DNA from: JBEGHD01 sp049334165
GTDB taxonomy: Bacteria; Bacteroidota; Bacteroidia; Flavobacteriales_D; Sanyastnellaceae
Reading direction: 5' to 3' (one strand)
Length of the DNA: 64,000 nt
NCBI GenBank assembly: GCA_049334165.1
Contig: JBEGHD010000002.1
The notes beneath the pieces are model-generated. The model saw only the letters and a list, made by a program, of their open reading frames with translations, made no database searches and was not told where the DNA came from. This document shows, piece by piece, positions 8,455-18,179 of the stretch (within the stretch, counting starts at the first letter, position 1; each line of letters begins with the position of its first letter). The position numbers and the translations under genes were made by a program.

Positions 8455-11400
8455 GTGGGAAAGTTTAAGGCTATTCATATTGTTCAATCTCTTGGTGTTG
8501 TCGCGTGTGTGTCCATAATCTGGACTGCAAGTGCCAACAATTCCTATCTGAAAAAGTTCAAATGGGAAAGAGAGAGCGTGCGCGAAACCGCTGAAGAACC
8601 AAATGACGAGTCTCCAGAACCTTCCAGTTACGCAGCTTCTCCAGATACTTCAGGGATAGATTTACCTCTGCCTCACGATCAGGACGGCCCGGGAACCACG
8701 GAAACTTCGGGGATCAGCTTGCCGCTTCCAGATAATATCAATGATCAGGTTGTTTACGATCCAGAGACGGGGGAGTACATCATCCAACAATCGATTGGGG
8801 ACTTCGACTTTAGAAGACCATCTTCAATGACGTTAGACGAATACCTCGATTACGATATCTCCAAAAACATTTCAAAATTCTGGTCAGAAAACCAGGCAGA
8901 AGAAGACGAAGCCAACAGAGAGCCTTTTGCTCCTTCGATAACTGTTGATAGCGACAGGTTCAGAACTATTTTTGGGGGCGACAAAATTGAGATTCGTCCA
9001 CAGGGTTCTGCAGAGCTCACATTTGGTGTGAATGTTTCAAAAACGGAAAACCCGCGAATTCCTGAAAATCAGAGGCAGATCTCTACTTTCGATTTTGATC
9101 AGAGAATTCAATTGAATGTAGTAGGTAAAATCGGTACGAAACTCGAGCTTTCTACGAGCTACAACACCGAGGCGACATTCGACTTTGAAAACCAAATGAA
9201 GCTCGAGTATACCGGTGATGAAGACGAAATCATCAAAAAGATTGAAGCCGGTAACGTGAGCATGCCACTGCCGACATCCCTGATCACCGGCTCGCAAAGT
9301 TTGTTTGGTGTCAAACTCGAGACGCAATTTGGCCGCCTGAGAAACACCACGGTTTTCTCACAGCAAAAAGGTGAACGAAAAGAAATTGAAGTTGAAGGCG
9401 GAGCTCAAACAAAGTTGTTCGACATCAAAGCGGACGACTACGAAGCGAATCGTCACTACTTCCTTTCTCAATTTTTCCGCGATCAGTACAACGATGCCCT
9501 TTCCAGTTTGCCGGTTGTAAATTCCGGAGTGAACATTACCCGACTAGAAGTTTGGGTGGTGAACAATCAGGCGAATACCGAGGAAGTTCGAAATGTGATT
9601 GCCCTCACCGACCTTGGTGAGTATCCTGGGCCACTGCCTCCAGATATCGAGGACGAACCTGGAGATCGATACATTTCTGATGGACTCCCAATTCCTCAGC
9701 TCACTGATGGTCCGGAGACAAATGTGAATCCGAGCAGATACCCTGACAACAGCCAGAACGACATTTACTACGACATGGTGAATAATCCTGACGTGCTTGG
9801 TTTTACCAATGCCAATCAGGCTATTCAGCAAATGAACATGGGCTACCAACAGGGGATTCACTACGAGCGAGTGGGGAATGCCAGAAAGCTCGACCCAAGT
9901 GAGTATTCCTACAACTCTCGCCTTGGTTTTATCTCACTTCAGCAGTCGCTCAACAATGCCGAGGTACTTGCCGTTGCTTTCGAGTACACAATCAATGGAG
10001 AAACGTATCAGGTAGGTTCGCTTTCTCAGGATGGACTTGCAGCTCCGAATGCGCTCATCCTGAAGATGCTTAAAAGTAGTATCACCAGTCTTCAGTCTCC
10101 AATGTGGGATTTGATGATGAAAAACGTGTACAACATCGGAGCCTACGGAGTGAATCGCGAAAACTTCCGCCTCGGTGTTTGGTACAACAACCCTGCTACT
10201 GGGGTCGACATGAACTACATCCCTCGCGAGCCCATCGATGGAGAGCTTTTCCTCCAGGTGCTCAACATGGACCAAATTGACGTCAATAATCAGCCGAATC
10301 CAGATGGTGTGTTCGATTTTGTAGACAATGCCGCAACGCAGGGAGGGACGATAAACTCCGAAAATGGACGAGTCTACTTACCGGTGGTGGAGCCTTTTGG
10401 GGATTGGCTACGCGAGATTTTTGAAGAGGGAAACCCTAACCCAGAAAGTGTGATCAACAGTGTGGTTTTTGAGCCGCTCTACGACTCGACCAAAACAGCA
10501 GCGCAACAGATTCCAGCACTCAACCGATTCAGTCTTAAGGGTGAGTTTCAGTCGTCTTCATCTTCCGAAATTCCACTTGAGGCATTCAACATTCCCGAAG
10601 GATCTGTGACGGTTACTGCCGGTGGTGTTCAGCTTGTTGAAGGTCAGGACTACTCTGTAGATTACAATCTGGGTAGAGTACGAATTTTAAATGAAGGTCT
10701 GCTCGATTCCGGAACGCCAATCAAGATCTCACTCGAGAGTAACTCGATGTTTAACATCCAGACCAAAACCATGATTGGTAGTAGGTTTGACTACACGGTG
10801 AATGACGATCTGAACATCGGAGCTACAATTTTGAATTTGCGTGAGCGCCCATTGACTCAAAAAGTGAATATTGGAGATGAACCGGTGAACAACACGATCA
10901 TCGGGTCTGATGTGAGCTATCAAACTGATTCGGATTTCCTGACCAGAATGGTCGACAAGATTCCGTTCATCGATACCAAGGCCACTTCGTCTATCGATGC
11001 CAATGCGGAGGCAGCTTACTTCATTCCGGGTCACTCCAGGGCCATTGGTCGAGATGGAAATTCTTACCTCGATGATTTTGAGGGAAGCCAGTCTTCGATC
11101 GATGTGCGTTCTGTGAATCAGTGGTTTTTGGCGAGCACTCCAAAAGGTCAGCCGGAGCTTTTTCCGGAAGCTACCTACGAGGATTCTCTGATTTACAACT
11201 ACAACCGCGCTAAGATGAGCTGGTATATCATCGACCCGCTTTTCTTTAGAGATAACAGTTTGACTCCACCAAACGTGGACAACGAAATGCAGAGTGATCA
11301 CAGAATGCGTGAAATTCTGCAAAGTGAGGTTTTCCCGAACAGACAGCTACCGACAGGAACTCCACCGAACATTCCCACGCTCGATCTTTCGTACTACCCT

Positions 11401-14400
11401 GAAGAAAGAGGTCAGTACAACTACGATCGACCCAATGGAACCAACGAGACTGCCGGTCTGAATCCCGATGGTACTCTTGCGGATCCTGAGTCTCGTTGGG
11501 GCGGTATCCAAAGACCACTGACCACCACAGATTTTGAGGCTAGTAACGTGACTTTCATTCAGTTCTGGGTGATGGACCCCTTCAATGCCGATTCTGAAAA
11601 CGAAAATGGTGGTGATCTTTACATTAACCTCGGTAACGTTTCGGAAGATGTGCTCAACGATTCGCAGTTGAGTTTTGAGAATGGTTATCCTACACCAGAG
11701 CAGGATTATCCAGTGCTTGAGTCCGTATGGGGATTCTATCCCGATCCTTCCACTTTCAACGTGGTTAGTGCATTTGACAATACTTCAGGAACTTATGTCC
11801 AGCAGGATATCGGTCTGGATGGATTGAATAGCAACAATCAGAACTTGATAAGTACATCGGAGTCTGAATTCTTTGCCGATTGGCTGGCTGAAGTACAGGG
11901 CTTTTCACAGGATGCTTTCAACAACTATGTTGAAGACCCTTCTGCTGACGACTATGCTTACTACAGAAGTTCTGCTGCTGACGATGCCGAGCTAAATATT
12001 CTGGAACGCTACAAACAATACAACGGCTACGAAGGAAACTCCAACACGGCTACTCCAGATGGGTATCCGATTGCGGCTACTACCATTCCAAACACCGAGG
12101 ACATCAATCAGGACCTCACTCTGAGTACTATCGAAAGTTACTACCAGTACAAAGTGAGCATGCGTCCACAGGATATGGGCGAAGGAAACATCGGGCAGAA
12201 TTACATCACCGACTCTTTTGAAACAACGGTTCAAACTCAAAATAACCAGAACAGAACCGTTCGTTGGTACCAGTTCCAAATTCCAATTCGCGACTTTGAA
12301 AAACGTATTGGGCAGATTCAGGATTTCCGTTCGATTCGATTCATGAGGATGTTTATGAAAGGTTGGTCGGAGCCGGTGACGCTGCGTTTTGCACAGCTCG
12401 AGCTTGTGCGAAGTGAATGGCGTGCCTATCAGGACGATTTGCGTGAACCGCAAGAGGTGGAGCCTACCGACCCGGAGCCGACTTCGTTCAATATTGCCGC
12501 AGTAAACATCGAGCAAAACGGAAACCGCGATCCAATTCCATATGTGGTTCCTCCGGGGATTCAGAGGGAAATTGACGTGGCAACAGCAAACCAGCGTTCG
12601 CTGAACGAGCAGTCGATGGCTCTCGAAGTCTGTAATTTGGCAGATGGCGATGCCCGGGCCGCTTACCGGAATATAAACTTCGATATGCGGATGTACGAGA
12701 AGCTGAAGATGTTTGTTCACGCGGAAGCTGCAGGTCAATTTGAAGAATTGGAAGACAAAGATATTTCTGTGTTTGTCCGGCTAGGTAGCGACTTTGACGA
12801 AAACTACTACGAGTACGAAATTCCGCTGGAAGTAACGCCATGGGGAACTAACGATGATGATGCCATCTGGCCCGAGGCAAACGATGTGGAGGTTGAGTTC
12901 GACCAACTTCAAAATCTGAAAATATCGAGACCGCAGGAATTCCCGACCACTCAGGAGTTTTCAGAGATAAATGGAAAAGCCAGGCTCACAGTAAAGGGAA
13001 ATCCAAACCTGGCCAACGTGGTTACCGTGATGGTCGGGATACGAAATCCGCAACAGGAAAACAATCCGTTTGCCAGCGATGATGGACTTTCCAAGTGTGG
13101 AATTGTTTGGGTGAACGAGCTTCGACTAACCGACTTTAACCAGGAAGGTGGATGGGCCGCACAGGCAAACGTGAACGCAAAGTTGGCCGACTTTGCCAAT
13201 GTTTCTCTTGCCGCCAACATCAGTACTCCAGGGTGGGGAAGTTTGGAGCAGACTGTTCAGGATCGTCAGCAGGAAACCATCAAAGGTTTTGACGCCTCGG
13301 GAACCTTCCAGCTCGGTAAGTTTTTCCCGGAAGAATCCGGAATTCAAATACCGATGTACGTGGGATATTCGGAGCAAGTGACCAACCCACGCTTTGATCC
13401 ACTTTCGCCAGACATCGAGTTTGACGACCAACGAAACTTAACCGGTGACGAGAGGAGAGAGCGTCTAAAAATATCTCAGGAGTTTACAAAAAGAAGGAGC
13501 ATTAACTTCACCAATGTCCGCATCGGAAATCCCGGTGGTGGAGGAGGCGGTGGCCCGGGTGGCTCTCGAGGTGGTCTCGGTGGAGGCCGTGGAGGTGCCG
13601 GAGGTGGCGCTGGTGGCGGTGGCGGCAAAAGCCGATTCTACGACATTTCGAACTTCACGCTGTCTTATGGCTACAACGAGGAGTTCTACAGAGATATCAA
13701 TACGGCTTTCCGTCTGACGAAGAATTACACGGGTGCACTCGGCTACAACTTCTCGAACCAACCGACAGAGGTTAAGCCATTTGCCAATATCGGCTTCATC
13801 AAGCAATCGAAATTTTTGAAGTTCATTAAAGACTTCAACTTTTATACCGGAGTGAAGCAGATTGGCTTCAGAACGGACATGGACCGGTTGTATGAAACTC
13901 AGCGAATTCGAAATAACACTGAATATCTTTTCGGAATTGAAACCGATGTGTTGATCAATACGCAGGTGCTGAAGTCCTGGAACTGGAACAGGCAATACAA
14001 CTTAAAGTACGATTTAACCAACAGCATTTCCTTCGACTTCAATGCGAATAACCAATCGTTGATTAGAGAACCACAGGGGGTTATTAACAGAGACGACCGC
14101 GATTCTTACGAAGCCTACCGCGACTCAGTGATGAGCAGCATCATGGAATTTGGAGAGACTACGAATTACAACCATTCGGCAAGGCTCAACTACAAGCTGC
14201 CGCTGGATAAGTTTCCTCTTCTCGACTTCCTCGGGGCGGATGCTTCTTACACGGCTTCATACCAATGGGAAAGAGCACCTTTCTCCCAGGATACTCTTGG
14301 TAACACTATCCAAAACTCGCGAAATCTGTCGCTCAATGCTCAGGCCAACATGACTACCCTTTACAACAAGTGGAAGTTTTTGAAAGATATCAATACCGGG

Positions 14401-15939
14401 CAAAGAAATAAAGACGACAAAAAAGAAGAAGAAGTCTCCAATCAGGATAAAGACGGATTTGGAAACGTAGAAGATGAAGAGGAGGACAAAATCAGTATCG
14501 ATCCGGTTCAGGAATTTTTCAGACTATTGATGATGGTCAAAACCGTATCTGGTACCTATTCCAGAAACGAAGGTTTGTTGCTTCCCGGTTACGGCCGAAG
14601 CACCACTGTTCTGGGTATGGATGATAACTTCAATGCGCCCGGCATTGGTTTCATTGCAGGTCAGCAGAACACAAATATTTGGGGCGAAGAAGTTCGGAAT
14701 ATCGCCCTCGAAGCTGGTCAAAATGGCTGGCTTGTTCAGCAGCAATTCCTGAATACACAGTACAGCGAAACTTTCAACGAATCGTTAAATCTTCGAGCAA
14801 GCCTCGAGCCGATAAAGTATCTGAAGATCGATCTGGATGCGAACCAAACGACCACAACCGGGCTTACCAGCTTCTTCCGCTACGATCCAGAAACTGACGA
14901 GTACGTTTTTGACTCGCCTATGGAAACCGGGAGTTTTTCCAGTTCTATCATCACCTGGGCTACGGCATTTGAAGAGCAACCGGAAAACAACGTGTCGCAG
15001 GCTTTTGAAACACTCCTTGACAACAGAAGGCTGGTGTCTCAACGACTCAATGCGGAATACCACAACTTCGGAACAGATTCGCTGCAGAACAATGGATTCT
15101 ACTCCGGTTGGGGGCCAACTTCGCAGAATGTTGTGATTCCAGCATTCCTTGCGGCTTACACCGGTCGTGATGTGAATGATGTTGCACTCAATCCTTTCCA
15201 GTCGAAGATGATGCCGAACTGGCGAGTGACTTACAATGGATTGACTAAAATTGAAGGTATCAAGAAGTTCTTCAAGAACTTCTCGTTGAACCACAGCTAC
15301 CGTTCAACAATGACCACCAACTACACCACCAACCTCAACTACGAAGAGGATGCACAGGGTAATCCAACTGCGTTTGACCAGTCTGTAGATTTCCCGAATT
15401 ACATTCCCGAACGAGTGATCAACACAGTGAGCATTAGCGAGCAGTTTTCGCCACTCATCGGTGTGGACATGACCATCAAAACTGCTAACAACAACAATCC
15501 GCAACTGAGAGTCGAGTACAAAAAAGACAGAACGCTCTCCTTGAGTTTGTCGAACAACCAGGTGACCGAAAACCGTGGTGAAGCACTCGTGATAGGGATT
15601 GGCTACACGATTCCAGAAATTCCGAACCCATTTATCAAGCGTAACAGAAAAAGTCGCCTTGGAGTGGAAATGCTCGAGAACTCACCGCTGAACTTGAGGG
15701 CTGACCTCACCATTCGCGATAACCTCACGGTAATTCGAAAAATGGAAGAAAGACAAAACCAGGTAACTGCAGGTCAAAAAATCATTTCGATTAAAACTTC
15801 TGCAGACCTGAGCGTGAGCAACAAACTAACAGTGAGAGTCTTTTACGATCAACAGCTTACCCGCCCTAAAATCTCCACTTCCTTCCCCACTTCCAATATC
15901 AATTCAGGAATTGCCCTGCGTTTCACTTTGAGTCAGTAA
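8455..15939 (+). CDS. sprA: T9SS outer-membrane translocon SprA
   Basis: A 2494-residue protein, the largest gene here, and the outer-membrane channel of the type IX secretion system. In the known structure from Flavobacterium it is a giant single-chain beta-barrel capped by PorV and a plug protein. The start is a GTG 5 nt after ruvA; the next residues give a short basic stretch and a hydrophobic export signal (about 9-26, ending near ASANN). The body alternates beta strands and long loops. It includes the LDDFEGSQSSIDVRSVNQW region, aromatic-rich FIQFWVMDPF and GIVWVNELRLTDF segments, and ends IALRFTLSQ. The length is within the family range of about 2300-2500. A 32-residue Gly-rich insertion at 1693-1724 is unusual. 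Operon context: maeB-ruvA-sprA, then gcvH. Confidence 0.96.
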   Translation: MGKFKAIHIVQSLGVVACVSIIWTASANNSYLKKFKWERESVRETAEEPNDESPEPSSYAASPDTSGIDLPLPHDQDGPGTTETSGISLPLPDNINDQVVYDPETGEYIIQQSIGDFDFRRPSSMTLDEYLDYDISKNISKFWSENQAEEDEANREPFAPSITVDSDRFRTIFGGDKIEIRPQGSAELTFGVNVSKTENPRIPENQRQISTFDFDQRIQLNVVGKIGTKLELSTSYNTEATFDFENQMKLEYTGDEDEIIKKIEAGNVSMPLPTSLITGSQSLFGVKLETQFGRLRNTTVFSQQKGERKEIEVEGGAQTKLFDIKADDYEANRHYFLSQFFRDQYNDALSSLPVVNSGVNITRLEVWVVNNQANTEEVRNVIALTDLGEYPGPLPPDIEDEPGDRYISDGLPIPQLTDGPETNVNPSRYPDNSQNDIYYDMVNNPDVLGFTNANQAIQQMNMGYQQGIHYERVGNARKLDPSEYSYNSRLGFISLQQSLNNAEVLAVAFEYTINGETYQVGSLSQDGLAAPNALILKMLKSSITSLQSPMWDLMMKNVYNIGAYGVNRENFRLGVWYNNPATGVDMNYIPREPIDGELFLQVLNMDQIDVNNQPNPDGVFDFVDNAATQGGTINSENGRVYLPVVEPFGDWLREIFEEGNPNPESVINSVVFEPLYDSTKTAAQQIPALNRFSLKGEFQSSSSSEIPLEAFNIPEGSVTVTAGGVQLVEGQDYSVDYNLGRVRILNEGLLDSGTPIKISLESNSMFNIQTKTMIGSRFDYTVNDDLNIGATILNLRERPLTQKVNIGDEPVNNTIIGSDVSYQTDSDFLTRMVDKIPFIDTKATSSIDANAEAAYFIPGHSRAIGRDGNSYLDDFEGSQSSIDVRSVNQWFLASTPKGQPELFPEATYEDSLIYNYNRAKMSWYIIDPLFFRDNSLTPPNVDNEMQSDHRMREILQSEVFPNRQLPTGTPPNIPTLDLSYYPEERGQYNYDRPNGTNETAGLNPDGTLADPESRWGGIQRPLTTTDFEASNVTFIQFWVMDPFNADSENENGGDLYINLGNVSEDVLNDSQLSFENGYPTPEQDYPVLESVWGFYPDPSTFNVVSAFDNTSGTYVQQDIGLDGLNSNNQNLISTSESEFFADWLAEVQGFSQDAFNNYVEDPSADDYAYYRSSAADDAELNILERYKQYNGYEGNSNTATPDGYPIAATTIPNTEDINQDLTLSTIESYYQYKVSMRPQDMGEGNIGQNYITDSFETTVQTQNNQNRTVRWYQFQIPIRDFEKRIGQIQDFRSIRFMRMFMKGWSEPVTLRFAQLELVRSEWRAYQDDLREPQEVEPTDPEPTSFNIAAVNIEQNGNRDPIPYVVPPGIQREIDVATANQRSLNEQSMALEVCNLADGDARAAYRNINFDMRMYEKLKMFVHAEAAGQFEELEDKDISVFVRLGSDFDENYYEYEIPLEVTPWGTNDDDAIWPEANDVEVEFDQLQNLKISRPQEFPTTQEFSEINGKARLTVKGNPNLANVVTVMVGIRNPQQENNPFASDDGLSKCGIVWVNELRLTDFNQEGGWAAQANVNAKLADFANVSLAANISTPGWGSLEQTVQDRQQETIKGFDASGTFQLGKFFPEESGIQIPMYVGYSEQVTNPRFDPLSPDIEFDDQRNLTGDERRERLKISQEFTKRRSINFTNVRIGNPGGGGGGGPGGSRGGLGGGRGGAGGGAGGGGGKSRFYDISNFTLSYGYNEEFYRDINTAFRLTKNYTGALGYNFSNQPTEVKPFANIGFIKQSKFLKFIKDFNFYTGVKQIGFRTDMDRLYETQRIRNNTEYLFGIETDVLINTQVLKSWNWNRQYNLKYDLTNSISFDFNANNQSLIREPQGVINRDDRDSYEAYRDSVMSSIMEFGETTNYNHSARLNYKLPLDKFPLLDFLGADASYTASYQWERAPFSQDTLGNTIQNSRNLSLNAQANMTTLYNKWKFLKDINTGQRNKDDKKEEEVSNQDKDGFGNVEDEEEDKISIDPVQEFFRLLMMVKTVSGTYSRNEGLLLPGYGRSTTVLGMDDNFNAPGIGFIAGQQNTNIWGEEVRNIALEAGQNGWLVQQQFLNTQYSETFNESLNLRASLEPIKYLKIDLDANQTTTTGLTSFFRYDPETDEYVFDSPMETGSFSSSIITWATAFEEQPENNVSQAFETLLDNRRLVSQRLNAEYHNFGTDSLQNNGFYSGWGPTSQNVVIPAFLAAYTGRDVNDVALNPFQSKMMPNWRVTYNGLTKIEGIKKFFKNFSLNHSYRSTMTTNYTTNLNYEEDAQGNPTAFDQSVDFPNYIPERVINTVSISEQFSPLIGVDMTIKTANNNNPQLRVEYKKDRTLSLSLSNNQVTENRGEALVIGIGYTIPEIPNPFIKRNRKSRLGVEMLENSPLNLRADLTIRDNLTVIRKMEERQNQVTAGQKIISIKTSADLSVSNKLTVRVFYDQQLTRPKISTSFPTSNINSGIALRFTLSQ
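13531..13626 (+). repeat. Glycine-rich low-complexity tract within sprA
   Basis: This stretch of sprA encodes residues about 1693-1724, nearly all Gly with scattered Pro, Ser, Arg, Leu and Ala. The DNA is a run of GGN codons and is locally far richer in G+C than the rest of the gene. It lies just before a conserved-looking strand region (FYDISNFTLSYGYNE), so it is probably a flexible loop. Such tracts expand and contract easily by slippage. Confidence 0.85.
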
Positions 15940-15979
15940 CACTGGTTGAAAAAAATGTGTGAGAGCGGGGTCGCGAAGC

Positions 15980-16009
15980 TTTAGAATGCCACGAAAAGAT
16001 TTAAGTTTG
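15980..16009 (+). promoter_or_regulatory. Putative promoter of gcvH
   Basis: TAAGTTTG at 16002-16009 matches the Bacteroidota -7 consensus TAnnTTTG exactly. About 18 nt upstream, TTTAG (15980-15984) is a near match to the -33 TTTG element. The implied transcript would start near 16016, giving a leader of under 30 nt before the gcvH ATG. Confidence 0.5.
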
Positions 16010-16043
16010 TGACTCAAATTGCTAATTTTTTTAAGAGAGAGGA

Positions 16044-16418
16044 ATGAATATACCCAAAGATCTGAAGTACACCAAGGACCACGAATGGGTGCGTCTGGAA
16101 GGTGGAGTAGCTACAGTGGGAATCACTGACTATGCACAGGGCGAGCTTGGCGATATCGTTTTTGTTGAAATTGACAGCGAAGGCGAGGAGCTCGAAAACG
16201 AAGAAGTTTTCGGTACCATTGAAGCAGTAAAAACTGTTTCCGATTTGTTTATGCCATTGGCTGGGAAAGTCATTGAATTCAATGAAGAGTTGGAAGACAA
16301 CCCGGAGTTGGTCAACGAAGACGCCTATGGCAAAGGTTGGCTCATCAAAATTGAGGTTGAAGATGAAAATCTCGATCACCTGATGAGTGCCGAAGACTAC
16401 GAGAAAGAAATTTCATAA
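16044..16418 (+). CDS. gcvH: Glycine cleavage system H protein
   Basis: A 124-residue lipoyl carrier that shuttles the aminomethyl group between the P, T and L proteins of the glycine cleavage complex in the cytoplasm. The lipoylated Lys is K63 in GTIEAVKTVSDLFMP. The DHEWVRLEG and VGITDYAQGELGDIVFVE strands at the N-terminus and GKGWLIKIE near the end are all family hallmarks. The length is normal. The P and T protein genes are not in the window, as is common in Bacteroidota where gcvH is unlinked. It is followed 13 nt later by the VanZ-like gene. Confidence 0.97.
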   Translation: MNIPKDLKYTKDHEWVRLEGGVATVGITDYAQGELGDIVFVEIDSEGEELENEEVFGTIEAVKTVSDLFMPLAGKVIEFNEELEDNPELVNEDAYGKGWLIKIEVEDENLDHLMSAEDYEKEIS

Positions 16419-16431
16419 ACCGAAATAACGG

Positions 16432-16839
16432 ATGGGGATCAGTCGTTTTCTAAGACATAACATCCTCTGGTTTTTGTGGATGATCGTGGTGATGGGTTTG
16501 TACTCCATTCCCGGAAGCGATCTGGAGAGCATGAGTTTTTGGCAAGCCATGAGCCTCGATAAACTGGCGCATCTCGTTTGCTTTGCCATTTTGTCTTTAA
16601 CCATGGCCGCTGGCTTTCGCAGACAAAACCTGATAAATGGTCTCAATGCGCACCCGTTTAGATATGCCATTATTATCGGAGTAATTTACGGAGGAGTTCT
16701 GGAATTAATCCAGGGTGCTGCCTTTGAAGAACGACATTCCGACATTTACGATTTTGTGGCCAATAGCCTTGGCGTAATTTTTGGAATTGTGATTTTTAGA
16801 ATTATTTACGGACGTGAATTATCGCGTACAAAGTTTTGA
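16432..16839 (+). CDS. VanZ-like small membrane protein
   Basis: A 135-residue inner-membrane protein with about four hydrophobic segments (residues 10-25, 45-62, 77-95 and 112-128). The motif DKLAHLVCFAILS (about 43-55) and the later GGVLELIQ...ERHSDIYDFVANSLG with its conserved acidic and aromatic residues are those of the VanZ-like family. The function of chromosomal members is not settled; VanZ itself gives low-level teicoplanin resistance. It is 13 nt downstream of gcvH and so probably in one transcript, with its own promoter for the next gene overlapping its 3' end. Confidence 0.85.
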   Translation: MGISRFLRHNILWFLWMIVVMGLYSIPGSDLESMSFWQAMSLDKLAHLVCFAILSLTMAAGFRRQNLINGLNAHPFRYAIIIGVIYGGVLELIQGAAFEERHSDIYDFVANSLGVIFGIVIFRIIYGRELSRTKF

Positions 16840-16863
16840 CATTCTCAAAAATGCCTACCTTTA
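16835..16863 (+). promoter_or_regulatory. Promoter of the TonB gene
   Basis: TTTG at 16835-16838, a 17-nt spacer, then TACCTTTA at 16856-16863, which is seven of eight to the TAnnTTTG consensus. The -33 box overlaps the stop codon of the VanZ-like gene. Transcription would begin about 18 nt before the ATG at 16888. Confidence 0.6.
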
Positions 16864-16887
16864 GGCACCTCTAAATTATAATCGAAT

Positions 16888-17595
16888 ATGAAACCTAGAA
16901 AGACGCCAGAAGCGAATTTGGAGAAAAGGAGAAACCTCTGGTTTTTCCTGGGAATGGTCGGCATTTTGGCCATTACTCTTTCAGCTTTTCAGTGGACCAA
17001 TTACACGAAAACTGAAGTTTACATGGGCAACGTTGACCTCGACCTTCTCGAAGATGAGGTTGTGCCTCCCAACGTAATGACCCCGCCACCTCCACCACCT
17101 CCACCGCCACAGCCGACTACTGTGATCGAAATCGTGGAAGATGATGAAGAAATCGAAGACGAACTTGAGATCGAGGACCTCGAGGTGACTGAGGAAACAG
17201 AGTTTGAAGAAGTGGAAGTTGCTGAGGAGCCGGAGGAAGAGGAAATCTTCATGGTGGTAGAGGACATGCCGACTTTGCCAGCATGTGAAAACATTAAAGA
17301 CAAGGATCAGCAGCAGCAATGCACGCAGGGAGAAATCATCAAGTATATCTCTCAAAACACCACTTATCCACGTATCGCAAAAGAATCTGGAATTCAGGGA
17401 ACTGTTTTCGTTGGATTCGTTGTGAATGAAAAAGGTGAAGTGGAAGATGCTCGAGTGTTGAGAGAGGTTGACCCTCGTCTCGATAAAGAGGCACTGAGAG
17501 TAGTAAATGATCTACCGAAATTCGAGCCTGGAAAACAACGTGGTAAAGCTGTGAAAGTGCAGTACAACGTTCCGGTGAGATTTACACTTCGCTAG
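16888..17595 (+). CDS. Energy transducer TonB
   Basis: A 235-residue protein that couples the proton-motive force of ExbB-ExbD to TonB-dependent outer-membrane receptors. It has a short basic cytoplasmic tail, one membrane segment (about 18-34, LWFFLGMVGILAITLSAF), then a run of nine prolines (66-74). A strongly acidic Glu/Asp-rich linker covers about 83-125, and a C-terminal TonB domain covers about 150-235 (IQGTVFVGFVVNEKGEVEDARV...PVRFTLR). The very acidic linker, in place of the Lys-Pro repeats of enterobacterial TonB, is a common variant in Bacteroidota. No ExbB/ExbD or receptor gene is adjacent. A terminator follows. Confidence 0.94.
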   Translation: MKPRKTPEANLEKRRNLWFFLGMVGILAITLSAFQWTNYTKTEVYMGNVDLDLLEDEVVPPNVMTPPPPPPPPPQPTTVIEIVEDDEEIEDELEIEDLEVTEETEFEEVEVAEEPEEEEIFMVVEDMPTLPACENIKDKDQQQQCTQGEIIKYISQNTTYPRIAKESGIQGTVFVGFVVNEKGEVEDARVLREVDPRLDKEALRVVNDLPKFEPGKQRGKAVKVQYNVPVRFTLR

Positions 17596-17625
17596 AAGAG
17601 AATTACTGGAAAAAGAAAAAATTTG

Positions 17626-17657
17626 AAGCTGCTTCCTCTTGGGGGCAGCTTTTTTTA
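17626..17657 (+). terminator. Rho-independent terminator after the TonB gene
   Basis: A stem AAGCTGC (17626-17632) pairs with GCAGCTT (17645-17651), with a 12-nt loop, followed by a run of seven T. Its end overlaps the stop of the leftward kinase gene by a few bases. On the other strand the stem is followed shortly by an AT-rich stretch with a T-run, so it may serve both convergent genes. Confidence 0.85.
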
Positions 17658-18179
17658 TGACCTTAAATTCACAACGGCCTGCATTGCCTCCTCAAGTCTC
17701 GTAGGGCCCAGGCCACTGATTGTTGTGAAAGTGGCGTTGGACTCTTTGAGCTGTTTCTCATAGATTTTGAAAAGTCTCTCCCGGTCGATTGGATTTTCTC
17801 TCAATCCATCGTCTTCCCATGGCAAGTCGGGGTAGCACAAGAGGTAGAGGTCAAAGGATTGTTCTTCCCAAAGGTCCATAACCAGGGCAGACGGTTCTTG
17901 CCATTTTTCTTCCTGCCAGATTTTGATCGTCAGTATCTCGGTGTCGTGAATGAGAGTTTCTGGCTTATCTTCAAGAAATTTTAGTGCTTCGCTTTTTTGG
18001 AGCTGGGCAATTGTGTTGACGTCTTTCAGGTTGTAGTTTTTTCCGATTTCACTGAGGTAGTCCCGGGCAATTTCAGGAATAACCGGAGCATTGAACTCTT
18101 TTCCCAGTTCACGCGCAAGGGTGGTTTTTCCTGAGCACTCAGGGCCAACTATTGCTATTTCAAAAGGAGTGTTTTTCAC
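17655..18179 (-). CDS. NadR-like AAA ATPase / vitamin (nicotinamide riboside-type) kinase
   Basis: A 174-residue cytoplasmic P-loop kinase with Walker A GPECSGKTT (residues 12-20). PEIARDYLSEIGKNY and the DTEILTIKIW motif are typical of the C-terminal kinase domain of NadR (AAA_28 family), which phosphorylates nicotinamide riboside. I chose the GTG at 18179 because it overlaps the TGA of the upstream Pnu gene (GTGA) and puts the Walker A strand at the expected distance from the N-terminus. A longer frame upstream lies inside pnuC and shows no domain. Kinase plus Pnu transporter is the classic trap-by-phosphorylation pair. With a thiamine-binding-like protein in the same operon, the substrate could instead be thiamine. 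Confidence 0.85.
   Translation of the reverse strand: MKNTPFEIAIVGPECSGKTTLARELGKEFNAPVIPEIARDYLSEIGKNYNLKDVNTIAQLQKSEALKFLEDKPETLIHDTEILTIKIWQEEKWQEPSALVMDLWEEQSFDLYLLCYPDLPWEDDGLRENPIDRERLFKIYEKQLKESNATFTTISGLGPTRLEEAMQAVVNLRS

Noticed and set aside
11992..12738. A 248-codon open frame on the minus strand opposite sprA
   Set aside because: Another shadow of a strongly coding strand; no recognisable domain, and it covers conserved SprA sequence.
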